NCBI GenBank assembly: GCA_016165875.1
Contig: JABBOT010000011.1
Coordinates: 9,797,936-9,861,935, forward strand
DNA length: 64,000 nucleotides
Source of the DNA: Acanthopleura granulata
Taxonomy: Eukaryota; Mollusca; Polyplacophora; Chitonida; Chitonidae
Direction: 5' to 3'
Position numbers and translations under genes: made by a program. The notes under the pieces were generated by a model that searched no databases, had not been told where the DNA came from, and saw nothing but the letters and a program-made list of their open reading frames with translations. The number at the start of each line of letters is the position of its first letter. Position 1 is the first letter of the stretch. Of this stretch, positions 23,718 to 35,600 are shown one piece after another.

Positions 23718-25064
23718 AATACATTTTAGAAAAGGTATTTTCTATCTTGTAGCTTTAATTGCACTACTTAATTATGGCAGTATAATTCGGAATAGACTAT
23801 GCCCATAAATACCGAACAAATCATAAATCACAGCCCTTAAATTATAATCAGTATTCAAAGATTTATATTTCCACAATCAAAATACCAAGAAGCACTCAGA
23901 GCAGGTCTTTAACAAAACCAAGAAATAACAGTCATGTTTCAGCCTTCCTCGTCTGTACATTCACTTCGCCAGAAGAAAGACAAGGTCGTTTTCACATAAT
24001 GAGCATTTCTTAAGGTCAGATTTTAACAGTAAAGATAATTTGTTTGTAGGCTAGTAATACAGATGGAAAGCTATAAAATGCTATTGTTTTTACACTCTTG
24101 CTTTGACGTTCAGTCGAATGCCTTTGTTGAGCAAAGCTCAGACAGATAACACAAAGACTGGCCGTCTCTGAATGCCACGCGTGTTGTAATGCAAATATTT
24201 ATAATTCCTTTCATTGTTGTCAAACTGAAGAATGTTTCACGTTTACGACGTCTGTCTGATAAAAGGTGAAAGAAATTAACCCGGGAGCCCAACGCAAAGC
24301 ACCAAACCTTTGGCAAGTTACCAACGAACATTCCCACGCGTTTGTGACGCATTCAGATATATCCATTCATTCTGATGATTTTTGAATCCTCACCTCGTGT
24401 GTTCTAGCTTTTGAATTTATTTATCTGTTTATTGCTATATGATGGTATTATATCTGGGGAATCCCACAACCATACGCATGCAGGTTACTGGTGGACGTAC
24501 AGCGGCGTTTGAAAGTCAAGTGCCTCTAACCACTAGATCAGAGCTTGATGAAGCAGAGCAAACATATAACCACGGAACGGCTGGGATAGTTTTCTTATGT
24601 AGACAGTCACCTGTCTTATTCTGTACAACTGTTGCAAGTTTCACATCACAGTCCAAAAACAAAAATATAGAGCAGCATATGATATAGTCATTTCAGCCTC
24701 AGTTCCATATCTCTACAGGACCACTACGACAAAACATTTCCCTCTCAAAAGACTTAAGAAATAATATCATAAGGGCAATTGCATGTATCAGAGAAAATTG
24801 CCCATGGAAGATTTGAGTCATGTACGTGGTCGTTTGAAATGGGTTATTACCTATAAATCACAGTCAATACAAGGAATACGCCATGAGGAAATGTCAGGTA
24901 TACGCTACAAAAGCACTAAATGGAGCACATTTCTGGATAGAAAGAACAGACAGCAGTCTGTAAGTAATCGTGGAATAACCTTGGGGCAGATTCCAAGAAA
25001 CACGTTTCAAGCAAAGTGACTCATGTTAGTAGACTGACTAAGCTGAGCCACCAAACTGTTTATC
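23718..25064. other. intergenic, no gene recognised
   Basis: No recognisable coding sequence. A short piece near 24505-24545 (CCTCTAACCACTAGATCAGA) resembles the 5' end of a reversed tRNA-derived SINE head, but it is too short to assign. Confidence 0.5.
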
Positions 25065-25290
25065 TAACTGTTTAAGTCAATTCCACAAAGCAAATTATGA
25101 GCGGCTTAGTTTGATGTGGCTTAGTTTTCGTGCCTTAAGCCAGTTTTATTGGCTAGTCAATGTTGTCTGGAATTGGCACAGAGACCGATTCCACAAAACA
25201 CTGCTTACCCAATAAAACTGACTTAAGAGACCGAAACTGGCTAAGCCACATAAAAACTGACTTAAATCGATTCCACAAAACTAAGCCGGT
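25065..25290. repeat. inverted-repeat element with GATTCCACAAA motifs
   Basis: Arms at about 25114-25151 and 25209-25252 are imperfect reverse complements (ATGTGGCTTAGTTTTCG against CGAAACTGGCTAAGCCACAT). Motifs of the type GA(C/T)CGATTCCACAAA recur at 25078, 25185 and 25266. The same motif forms the termini of the element at 57627-57829, so this is probably a related MITE or nested MITE remnant. Confidence 0.65.
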
Positions 25291-25364
25291 CACATTTTGC
25301 TGTGTGAAATTGATTTACACAGTTATATAAAACAGGCTCGGCTAAGCCAGTTTGCTAACTTAAG

Positions 25365-25560
25365 TCACTTTTTGCTCAAGTCGAGTTTCGTTGAATCAGC
25401 CTCAGAAGCATAACCACCTAGCTTTCTATTCGAGATCGCGGACATCCGAGGCTTACCCAGTTGAGGCAGCGCCAAGCATACGAGGAGGTGAAAAATAACA
25501 TGGGAGGGGATAGGAAAATGAGCATTGGACAATATTCTGAGAACAACGGATGACAATACT
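25365..25560 (-). repeat. diverged repeat, inverted relative to 27245-27405
   Basis: The minus strand here aligns with the plus strand at 27245-27405 over about 160 bp (shared GTTGTTCTCAG, CCATGTT, GCTTG(C/G)(C/T)GCTGC and GCGATCTCG blocks). The two form an inverted pair about 1.9 kb apart. This may be an old duplicated element or the terminal regions of a decayed transposon. The open frames over both copies are repeat-derived. Confidence 0.55.
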
Positions 25561-25695
25561 CAGAATTACAGTATGATTTATAACAGAACAATCTGTATAG
25601 TATATGTAAATGATGAACGTTATAGAAACCTAATTTTGGAATTATGACATCGTGAAGCAGGGTTATTTCGACAATGTTTTCACCGCCGTGTCTGT

Positions 25696-25815
25696 GCGAG
25701 CCACAGGCCCTTGTATCCAGTTAGTAGATTGTCTATGCTTAGGTATAGGGTAGGCTATATCTATGATACAAGCATAGGCGATCTACAAACTGGATACAAG
25801 GGCCTGTGGTGCGAG
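25696..25815. repeat. near-perfect palindrome, 46-bp arms
   Basis: Left arm 25696-25740 and right arm 25770-25815 are reverse complements at roughly 90 percent, separated by about 29 bp. It would extrude as a long hairpin. Core: CAGGCCCTTGTATCCAGTTA on the left, and its complement on the right. Confidence 0.9.
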
Positions 25816-25913
25816 CAAAGTGTGTTGGCGCGAGTAAAACCGCCGATGCCCGGATGTCCGCGGTCTCCATTAATTCCACACCGCATTCTGGAATTCGAAT
25901 GAATCCTTGAATG

Positions 25914-26190
25914 CTTATTGTTTAACGCCCTACTCAAGAATATTTCACTTATACGAAGGCGGTGTCTCCTCGGTGCAGGACGGATTTGCACCGTATCTTT
26001 TTGCAGAAGACACTCAACAACCCCCCTCACCCAGTCACATTATACTGACACCGGGCCGACCAGTCCACCCTCTATCCTCTTACTGCTGAGCGCCTAGCGA
26101 GGAAGCAGGATGTACCATTTTATAAAGTCTTTGGTATGACCCGACCCAGGTTTGAACCCAGATCTCCCCATCCGAAAGCTGACGCTCTAT
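25914..26190 (-). repeat. SINE family B, minus orientation
   Basis: Read on the minus strand it has a B-box-like GGTTCAAACCTGGGTC, then ATACCAAAGACTTTA, AATGGTAC, GGCGCTCAGCA, CCCGGTGTCAGTATAA and GTGACTGGG. It ends in the AAATATTCTTGAGTA tail also used by family A. It matches the copy at 31830-32228. Confidence 0.85.
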
Positions 26191-28540
26191 TCTGGAATTC
26201 GAAGTGGAACGGGAAGGCGGGCGGGTTACGGAAAGGATAGAAAAAAAACGTTACACATGATTGGCGATGACCTGAGATAAAGCTGTAGAACAATAATTAG
26301 TTGCTGTGTTCTTTCTACCTCATTCAACCCTGCCACACACGCACACAGATGCACTATTGTTTTTTCTTGACCAAAGAGACCACGTGACTAAGGCACAGCC
26401 TATGTTGGAGCATAGCTGATCTCGCGGGAAAAAGCGAGCTTTTCTAGACTTAGGTGATAATAAGACAAGGACGACTGAAGAAATATCCAACATTGTATAA
26501 ATCCCTCTCATGCACCTGCATGAGCGATCTGCATTCGCATGGTCTGAGAAATCACCTGCATAGCTTTACATCTCCGTGATTTTGGCTAGATGTTCCAATG
26601 TTGTCCAGAAATTCACTCTTAAGACAATAGTTGTGTCATGATGAGCAAAAGCATGACATCTTCCACTCCCATGGACAAGTGTATTCCACTCCCTCACTTC
26701 TTATCCCACAGTGCAATGGGTAAACAGGTCATGATGCGTGTCATTATACCATGCAATAAGTCTATTACAGTGTGGTCAGGGATACTTAGAATCCACAATC
26801 AACCTATCAACTGTATTCTGAGAGAGGGTCCATTATCCTTATTCTAAATAAAGCCATGAGCGAATAACATTCATGGAGAACAATAAAATTTGGAGCTTAC
26901 CACTGTCAAGACCGCGGACATCAGCGGTTTTCCGTTTCGATGGCACCGAGACGCTATAACTGGCTTGAAAACATTGCCCAATTGACATGACGAAGCTCCG
27001 CTTCACGGCCTCCGCATGTTCACGACCTATTAAAGTCCAAAACCTGGCCCCTGCTGGACAAGGCAACCGTAGACTAAGTTGACTGTAACTACCGCGACAA
27101 CCCATGTTAAAGACATTAGTTTATACAATCAACTTGGCCTACTGTTGCTTTGTCGAACAGGGCTCAGGTTAGGCATGTTAGACGTTCACAATTTTTATGT
27201 GCTCTGCCGATTGTCCTGTTGTCTAACATACTATAATTTTCCCATTAGCATCGAGTATTGTTCTCAGCATATCATCCATTGTGGCTCATTTCCCATTGCA
27301 CCTTTCCATGTTGCCTTTCACTTCGTCGTTTGCTTGCTGCTGCATCAAGCGAGCGTAGTGCCAGGGTGTGCGCGATCTCGGACAGACGCCTTCAGATGTA
27401 ACAGAAGATGTACAGACCTAAACCGTAAACTCAACTGAAAACAACAGTCACACTCTCTAGATTTCTAGACTTGCAGATTTCATGATTGAGGTTGACCTGA
27501 TTATTGAGAATCATTAGTCTTACTAAGTATCATAGCTTTACCTTGTCCCACACCATATCTTCAGTTCAACTCAATCAATGACTGTACATGTGAAAACGAT
27601 GCATGTTTCCTACCAATACAAAATCAAATTGTTTTCCCATTGAAAATATACACTAAAAATCGGAATCGCTGATTTCAAAATATTGACAGATAAATTTCAT
27701 GGGTACATAATATGCAACTGGATAAATATCTATGATCTACAAAATCTACCTTGGTGTACTTTTTTTTTCCACTCTCTGCTAAATCAAGTCAATAATTTTT
27801 GAAAAAATACGACAGCCATACATTATTTGATCTGCTTTTTTTTTGGGGGGGGGGGGGATAACTAGAACCATACATACATGTATACATGAGCAGATAAAAA
27901 TATCCGTTCAACAAGAAGGCCAACAAAAAAGTTAATTCTTACATTCATTCTTGCACTTCAATACGGACCATCATGCAAAGAAATGTTATGCATGGCGATA
28001 GAAATTAATACTTAATTACTCATTTTTTACCTTCATGTAAGAAGAGTTTAGGTAGGGAATGCAGGAAGATGGCGGTTTCAGCCTCCAAGATCAATTTTGA
28101 CAGTTTACTGCACGAACATAATGTTTGACAATTTGAAAAGTTGGAAAATATATCATTCAGAGTTTGTCCATGAAGCTGATAAACTTCCATCTTTCCATTT
28201 AGATCAAACCATGCGTTTTGCTGCGGAGGGCTGAGTAAATATACGGCTCTTTTATATATTATGGAACAATGAGGCAAAACAAGACCACGTCTATTAAAGA
28301 ACCCATGGCAAGTTGTGAAAATTTTACATTTTTTGATGATTTCGATTCTAAATATTATTATACATTATTTTGTATCTGTTACCACATACTATTGAAGTCA
28401 GTTTGATGTTGTGACAAAGTACCCTTTCAGGTCTAATGGTCAGTCAAAGTTTAGACTTCCTATCTTTTAAAATGGGTCATATGCTGGCTATATAAAGTGC
28501 GAAACGACTACAGCCAGTGATCACCTTTTTGCTAGATGTC
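26191..28540. other. intergenic, no gene recognised
   Basis: Contains the plus copy of the 25365-25560 repeat at 27245-27405 and a G homopolymer near 27844-27857. I see no exons with flanking splice sites and no protein similarity. Confidence 0.5.
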
Positions 28541-28543
28541 ACC

Positions 28544-28549
28544 TTTATT
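28544..28549 (-). terminator. candidate UVRAG polyadenylation signal
   Basis: AATAAA on the minus strand, about 110 bp beyond the UVRAG stop codon. It is the nearest canonical signal; use is inferred. Confidence 0.55.
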
Positions 28550-28657
28550 ACAAATTTATGCTTGATTATCCAAAAAAAATTCCCCAAAAGTTGTTCTCCT
28601 CAACTTCAGATATACAACTGTATAAACGATTGCATTATTACTAGATAACGATAATGG

Positions 28658-29609
28658 TCAGTTGCTGACCGCCGCCTTTGATGAATCATCTATTTGCCTA
28701 AAGGACGTTTGGCCTTCACACAACATTTGCGTCCGATTTGTCAGATCACTCTGATCTGAAAATGAATTTCGTGCATCAAGGGGAGATAAATCTGTCTGCT
28801 CTGTCACTTCTTCGCTGGAATCAATACTTGTTACTTTACTGAAAGCAGATGTCTTAAACGTGCCACTTGAGGAATTTGAGTACAGAGGCTCCTGTGATAC
28901 ACCTTGACCAGCACTTTCACTTTCACTTTTAGTTGTATCCCTATACAAAGAGTCCTTTGGGATTATTGAATTACCACGCTGGCTGGTACTTTCAGTTTGA
29001 GTCCAGCTGTGTTCTGAAGTTTTCGTCTCCCACTTTTGACTCAAAACATAAGAAAACTCTGAGTCCACGGATTGTTGAGCATTTTGTCTTTTCAGTTTAT
29101 CAGGTGACCTAGGGTTTGAAGAATGCGTTCCTCCTTTTACACCTGGTTTTAATATTGCACTGGATTCATGTGTTCCGAACGACTCTACGACTTCACTATC
29201 TGTGGCATACAATGTCTGTCCAGACAATAAATCCTGATGTGTAGAACTTGACGCTTTGAAAAATTCATCGTCAGAGGCTTTGAAAATGTCTTCATGATTT
29301 GTCTCCACCTCAAAGCTACTCTGTCCGCTGTGATTACTTTCAAATTTTTTCTTCACGCTTGGTGACCACGTCGATTTTGAATTCAAATTTTCGACCCAAG
29401 ATTGGCTGGGGTTTCCTGTCATCGCCCGACTCTCCTGCATCAGTTGCTCCAACATCTGCTCCTCGTGGCCATGGCGATCATTGAGGTCGTTTCCGTGACT
29501 ATCACTAAGCAGGCCATCTTTGGAGTGACCGTTGTTGGTATCTACGCTAACTTGACGGCCAGCCATGTTCATCGAGGCATGGACTCCAACAGGCTTTGGA
29601 ACGGTGTCA
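28658..29609 (-). CDS. UVRAG: UVRAG terminal exon: disordered serine-rich tail
   Basis: Acceptor TTTTTCTAG at 29610-29618, then DTVPKPVGVH continuing the frame from exon 15, and a stop at 28658. It encodes about 317 residues rich in Ser, Thr, Asp, Glu and Gln with no membrane segment or recognised domain. Human UVRAG also ends in a long low-complexity tail. The sequence past the first few residues is not conserved enough for me to align, so the exon rests on frame, acceptor and position. Confidence 0.9.
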
Positions 29610-32600
29610 CTAGAAAAACACGGAAAATGAACAGTTAACAATTTCAGTGCATAGACTTCATCTGAAACAGTTTTATCCTGTTTCAGTCATTTCTGTATCA
29701 CCTTTTTGTGCAGTGTTACACTTACAACCAAGAACAAGAATATAAATGAATATCCTTTACTTTAATTTTTTTCATAGATTACATATCCTATCTTGCTATC
29801 CCTACTCTTCTTTCTAGATGCATTTCCATGTATAATCATTCCTGTACACTATCTGTTCATGTAACCGGTTTCATTATCAATGCGTCTACTTCTTTCACTT
29901 TCATTTTCACTTCCAGCATATGGCTAACCACAAAAGGTACAATGTTCACATCAGCAAGTCACCAAAATTTTCATAAATGCTTTGTTAAAACTAACAGATA
30001 TACACTTACTACTTGACACCCAGCCTGAGTTCTAGCAATGACTTGAGGTTGTGAAGCGTCATGCGAAGGTCCTGTGTCCCGAGTCCAAACTGATACCTCA
30101 GCTTGAGGCAAACAAAAATAAACAGTTGATAAAGTATAAGAATCAAGGAAAAGCAAGTATTCTGGAGGTGGCATTTTAGCAGTGCATGTTCCCTACCAGT
30201 TTGAGCTCTCAGAATAATTGTTATCTCATGGTCTGCAACAGGTAAAAAATGGACATCACTTCGTCGAACATGGATAAAACAGTCCAAAAGGGGAAGCCAT
30301 ATACGAAGCTTCAATTCAATGCAATGAACCAATTTGAAAAGAAGCCTGAAAAGCTGCTTAAAACCAAAACACAGACAAAAACTCCTGAAATTTTATCTGT
30401 ACCTTGACATGGTGAAGCTACATGTATGTACTGAGTTTCAGTTCAATACTACGAACCATTTTGAAAAGAACAGTTGTGATGAATGAGCGGAACGAAAAAC
30501 CTATGCCAAAAATATCTGGATGAATGACAGAATTCCACAACACCACCACCTGCATGGGCTACTCTTTTTCACACAAAAACAACTTCTTTTCCAATACAAA
30601 AAGAGGGAAAAAATATACACTTTGTATACCACTCAACGACTTACCTGGCTTATATTTTTATTCAAGAGGTAGACACCATAGTGAAACTGGATTCTGTCCT
30701 TGCTTTTGCCATACAAAACAAACCTGACACAAACAAGAACAAATCATACACTTGTCAAAAAGAAAAAGTAGTACACATAAACTACTCAAAATGTTCTGAT
30801 TGATTTTGAAACCTGTCCACAGCAAGAATAGTTTAGCTGTCAATAGTCTTTATTCTGTAGTTCTTTAAAATGGCTACATTTTACATCACAGAAAAAAGTT
30901 TGAAAAGGAATATTTTGTGCAGTGTTTAAGTGTGAAAAAAGTGGAATAAAGGCTTCACAGTAGATATGAGTTTTGAGAGCTCCCAGCTAACAAGAGAACT
31001 GACACACTTCCCAACATAATACTTCAGTAAAAGTTTGTTGCATATGAAGCTTTAAGTGCATCTCATTCAGATCCTGAATTCACATGTTATTGGTATAACA
31101 ATATGCATGTTGAGTTTTTTTTTCATTCTTCATCACAGTTCCAATGCACAAGAGGGTGAGCCTGCTGAATGGAGTTCAAGAGTAGTCTCCCTTCCTTGAT
31201 TCTTCGTCATGTCTGCCACTCACAACAGTAACTTTAACATCTATGTAGATCAAGACAGAGGTACAAACTTACTCTCTGTCCTTGTCAGCTAGTTTGGATA
31301 TAATGTGGTCTCGTATAACGGATTTGGATCCTCGATGTTCCAGCGGATACCAGATGGGCGTGTCTAAAAACTCTGACATCATCACAACCATGTGACAGGT
31401 GTAACCCAGAGCAACGGCTATACTATTATCATCATGACCTGAATGAAAGACAGGAGAAGATACTTGCACTGAAGTCTCAATAAAGTCAACTTTTCAATGA
31501 ACTCTATCAGCCTTTCATTAGAATCTCACAATATCATCAGGCTTATTGATGTATACATTCTAACATAAGCCTTTCATGTTGATATCGGATTTTAAATCAT
31601 GCTGCAGGAGATTTGGAGATTTTATCTACTGGATCTTATATGTTAATATTTTTTTTGTACTTTTGGTCTAATCACCATCATCTAAAGACATTCATCTGAT
31701 GACATACACAACACAGGCACCTGACACATTTCTCATGGATAACAATAACGACCTGATTTCTCTTTTTTTTTTTTTTGAGTGGGGAGGCATAACAGTGTAC
31801 ATGTAGGCCGAAATGTCTTTATCTTGTGAATGATGTATTGGTGGGCTATACTCCACCCTCTGTGCCTTGGAGCTGGGAGATCTGAGATCAATCCCGGGTC
31901 TGGCTATACCAAAGACTTTAAAAATGGTACTTGTTGCTGCCTTGGTAGACGCTCAGCTCTGAGAGGCTAGAGCAAGTGAACGTGACTGGTTTGCCCGGTG
32001 TCAGTATAACGGGACTGGGTGGGGTGTCATGTCTGCTGTCTTCAAAGTTCAGCATGATGGTCAAGCGACAGCAGCACTTTGGCGGCATGAACTCAAAAGA
32101 ATACACAATATGTATATTTATATATGCATTCTTAGGATTCCTTGTCGTCACATGACTGAAGAATTGTTGAGTACGACATAAAACCATTCATTCATTCATT
32201 CATTCATACATACACACATACATACATATTCCACTTATTGTAGTTATCCCACAAACCATCTAATCTATAAGGCAGCAGTACAGACAGTGGGATTCAGTAC
32301 AGATTTGAACCCATGACTGAAACTTTTGAAAATATGAATCTATAATCTCTACAGCTAACTAGGCAACCGGATTTCTGTACATACCATGAAACTCTTCTGC
32401 ATTCGGCAACTTAACTCCACAAATCATATGGCCTTGGTTATCTGGCATCTGTAAAACAGCAAAAAGAGGCATAACAACTGCTAAGCTACCGAGAGGAACT
32501 CTTTCACGACTACAACAAAGGTTATGTTAAAAGAAAGGTTAGGAGAACACTGGGCATAGCCACTAAAGCACACCCCTGCTCTTCTCTTAATTCCTGATTT

Positions 32601-35600
32601 AAAGCCATGGTCAAATCAGCAGGAAGAAGATTGGAACATGCAACTTCATGGGTCAAGGTTGATGGAACCTGCAACCACATGAGTCAAGGCCAAAGGGTGA
32701 GGGAACCTGCCACCTTATGGGTCAAGATTGAGGGAGCCTGCAACCTCATGGATAAAGGTTGAGAAGAACCTGTGACTTCATGGGTCAAGGTTGATGGAAC
32801 CTGCAACCTAATGGGCATAGGGTTGATGGAACCTGCGACCACATAAGTCAAAGTTGAGGGAGCCAGCAACCTCATGAGTCAAGGTTGAGGGAAGCTGCCA
32901 TCTCATGGGTCAAGGTTGATGGAACCTTTGATCTTAGGGGTCAAAGTTGATGGAACCTGCAACCTCATGGGTCAAGGTTGATGAAACCTGCAAACCTAAT
33001 GGGTCATGGTTGAGAGAATCTGTGACCTCATGGCACAAGATGGAACCTGTGACCTCATGGATCATGACTGAGGGACCCTGTGACCTCATGGGTCAAGGCT
33101 GATGGAACCTGCAACCTACCAGGTCAAGGTTGATGGAGCCAGTGACCTCATGGGTTAAGATCGAGAGAACCTGTGACCACATGAGCCAAGGCTGAGGGAG
33201 CCTGTGACCTCATGAGTCAAGGCCAAAAGGTGAGGAAACCTCGGATCTCATGGGTCAAGATTGAGGGAACCTGTGACCTCACGTGTCAAAGTTGATGGAA
33301 CCTACAACCTCACGAGTCAAGAGTGACGGAACCTGCGACCTCATGGGTCAAGAGCGAGGGAACCTGTGACCTCATGAGTCAAGAGTGGGGGAACCTGTGA
33401 CCTCATGAGTCAAGAGTGGGGGAACCTGTGACCTCATGGGTCAAGGGCGAGGGAACCTGTGCCCTCATGAGTCAAGGGTGAAGGGATTTCCAATTACTAG
33501 TTCCTGAGCCAATCAGAGCCTAAGTAAACACTAAGCCCAACATCTACACACTCAAAGCTCTTTCCTCAAAACAAGGTCAGCAAGTTCACAGATCACCCCT
33601 GTGACTGGAGAAAAATTTCATCACTTAAACTTTACTTTCTTTCAAAAAAGCATTTTCACACTCCTTTCTTTGGTTACGAAAGTCCGTGTATCTTCCATGG
33701 GCTTGCTGATTGTCAAAAAATTGGACCTTTACCTCTTTGATAGGGTAGATGTACGTAGCTAATTCTTCTATAAGCTGCTTTCGTCTCATGTTAAGTTGAG
33801 CACTGGTCTTCACCAATGTTTCTCTAGAAAAAAAAAACAAGACAGTAAACAAATGTAAACTGGAATAATAAAATGAACATGGGTACAGACTTGACAATGG
33901 AGGTGTGGCATGCCCTAAATGATCTAAAGTTTCAACCATGACTAAGCTGTTCACAATTCCTGATTCTGAAAGGTCTATTGACTTTAGAAAGATGTTTTGA
34001 GCTTTGTTTGCAAAACTGTAATTCTTAACACCAAAAATAAAATTTTTTATCATTAATTTGCCTCCAACAATTCATTTTTCTGGGCACAATTTTAGGTCAT
34101 TTATTTTTTTTATTCTCTAAAGTTGTCTAGTGTGAAGTAGGACCTCAAACCATTGTTATGTCAGGAGCTGTTTGTAGCTAACCTGTGACTCTGACACTAT
34201 CTTTAATATGACATCCTTATGATTAGTTGGCAAAAGGAACTTAAAGAGGCATGATATCCGTTACTGGCTGGGTCCGTATTAGTATTGTGAGCCCAGTATC
34301 ACAGTGAACCAACCCACCAACACAAACTGACACAGCGGTCCGACTAACCTTGTCACGACATGTTGCTGTTTCCTATGCAGCAAGTCCTCTCTCTGATTCT
34401 CCATAGCTGCAAAGTTTTCCTTCAGTTCTAACCCTGTGTGTCAGAAAAATAGACATTAAATTTTAACATGATCAGTTGAGTAGCTCCTGTGAAGCTGTGA
34501 ACTGCCTTATCATAAGCTTATGAAGATGGTTAGCCCTTGTACCACCAGTGCATTCTTGATTGATGTAAATCAAACCAAGGACTGTTTGTAAAGCTTTAAA
34601 ATCAGTCATCAGAGTTCCTGCACCTCTCCCTCATTATAACATGCAGTATTACACTACATGCTTCAGTACAACATGGTCACAGGAGTGTTCCCCAAATTTT
34701 TCAAAACGTTGCAAACATCTGTTTCAAAGCTTTCAGCGAGGAAAATCTTCAGATTTTGTTAATTATTTGCACTCAAAAGATTAGTTATCAAGTACTTATC
34801 AAATGAAAACCATGATGTTCTACTGATTTGGTTTACAGTTAACATCCAGCATCACACACAGTCCGTTTCTATACAAATAAGTCACAGGCCATCAGTGGCA
34901 AACAAACTTCATATAACGCACTTCACTTAAAATACAGTAGGCAGATTTGTCCCCAGACAACAATGAAGGTGAAGTGTATTTGTAAAACTTTGAAGTCGGA
35001 CAACGTAGTTTTCACTTCGAATGCCTGAAAGTTATTCAACTCAGCGCCTTTTTGTGAAGGTTCCACATCAGTTAACAGAGTGCCTGTTTTGAAAAGCCTA
35101 GAAGTCTGACACATAAACCCAGTACCCATTTATGAAGCCTTGAAGCCAGTCAACGATCCCTCTCTGAAAAGCTGTAAATCAGTCAACCCAAGTGTATATT
35201 GTAATTCTTCTAATTTTTGGGACACCTGATTTGCCCTTTTCAGCTAGCATACAGGTAATGCTAACAGGGATACAAAGTTTCTTTTTTCTCTCATGGTTAG
35301 ACCATCTAATGCCCAACATATCTTTACTTTTTCAAAAAACTGCGAGAGAAATGTTGTATTTTGCTTTCGGCAGGACTGATGTCTGTCCAAACAATTAGAA
35401 GAGTTAAGGTATGTGTGAAGCCATTAAGAGAGTGAAGACGTTCCCATTTGTGACGCCATAAAATGAGTCAAACACTTATCAATTTTTGAACCCCTTCATT
35501 CATTTGTAACCAGAGAAGTCACTCAAATGTGCAACAGTGTAACTGAAACTATTCACAAATCCATTCATAAAATCTTCAGGTTCTTCTTCTGTGTCTTCAC

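Noticed and set aside
32684..32875. Open frame in the 31-bp minisatellite
   Set aside because: Repeat-derived peptide only, inside a UVRAG intron.
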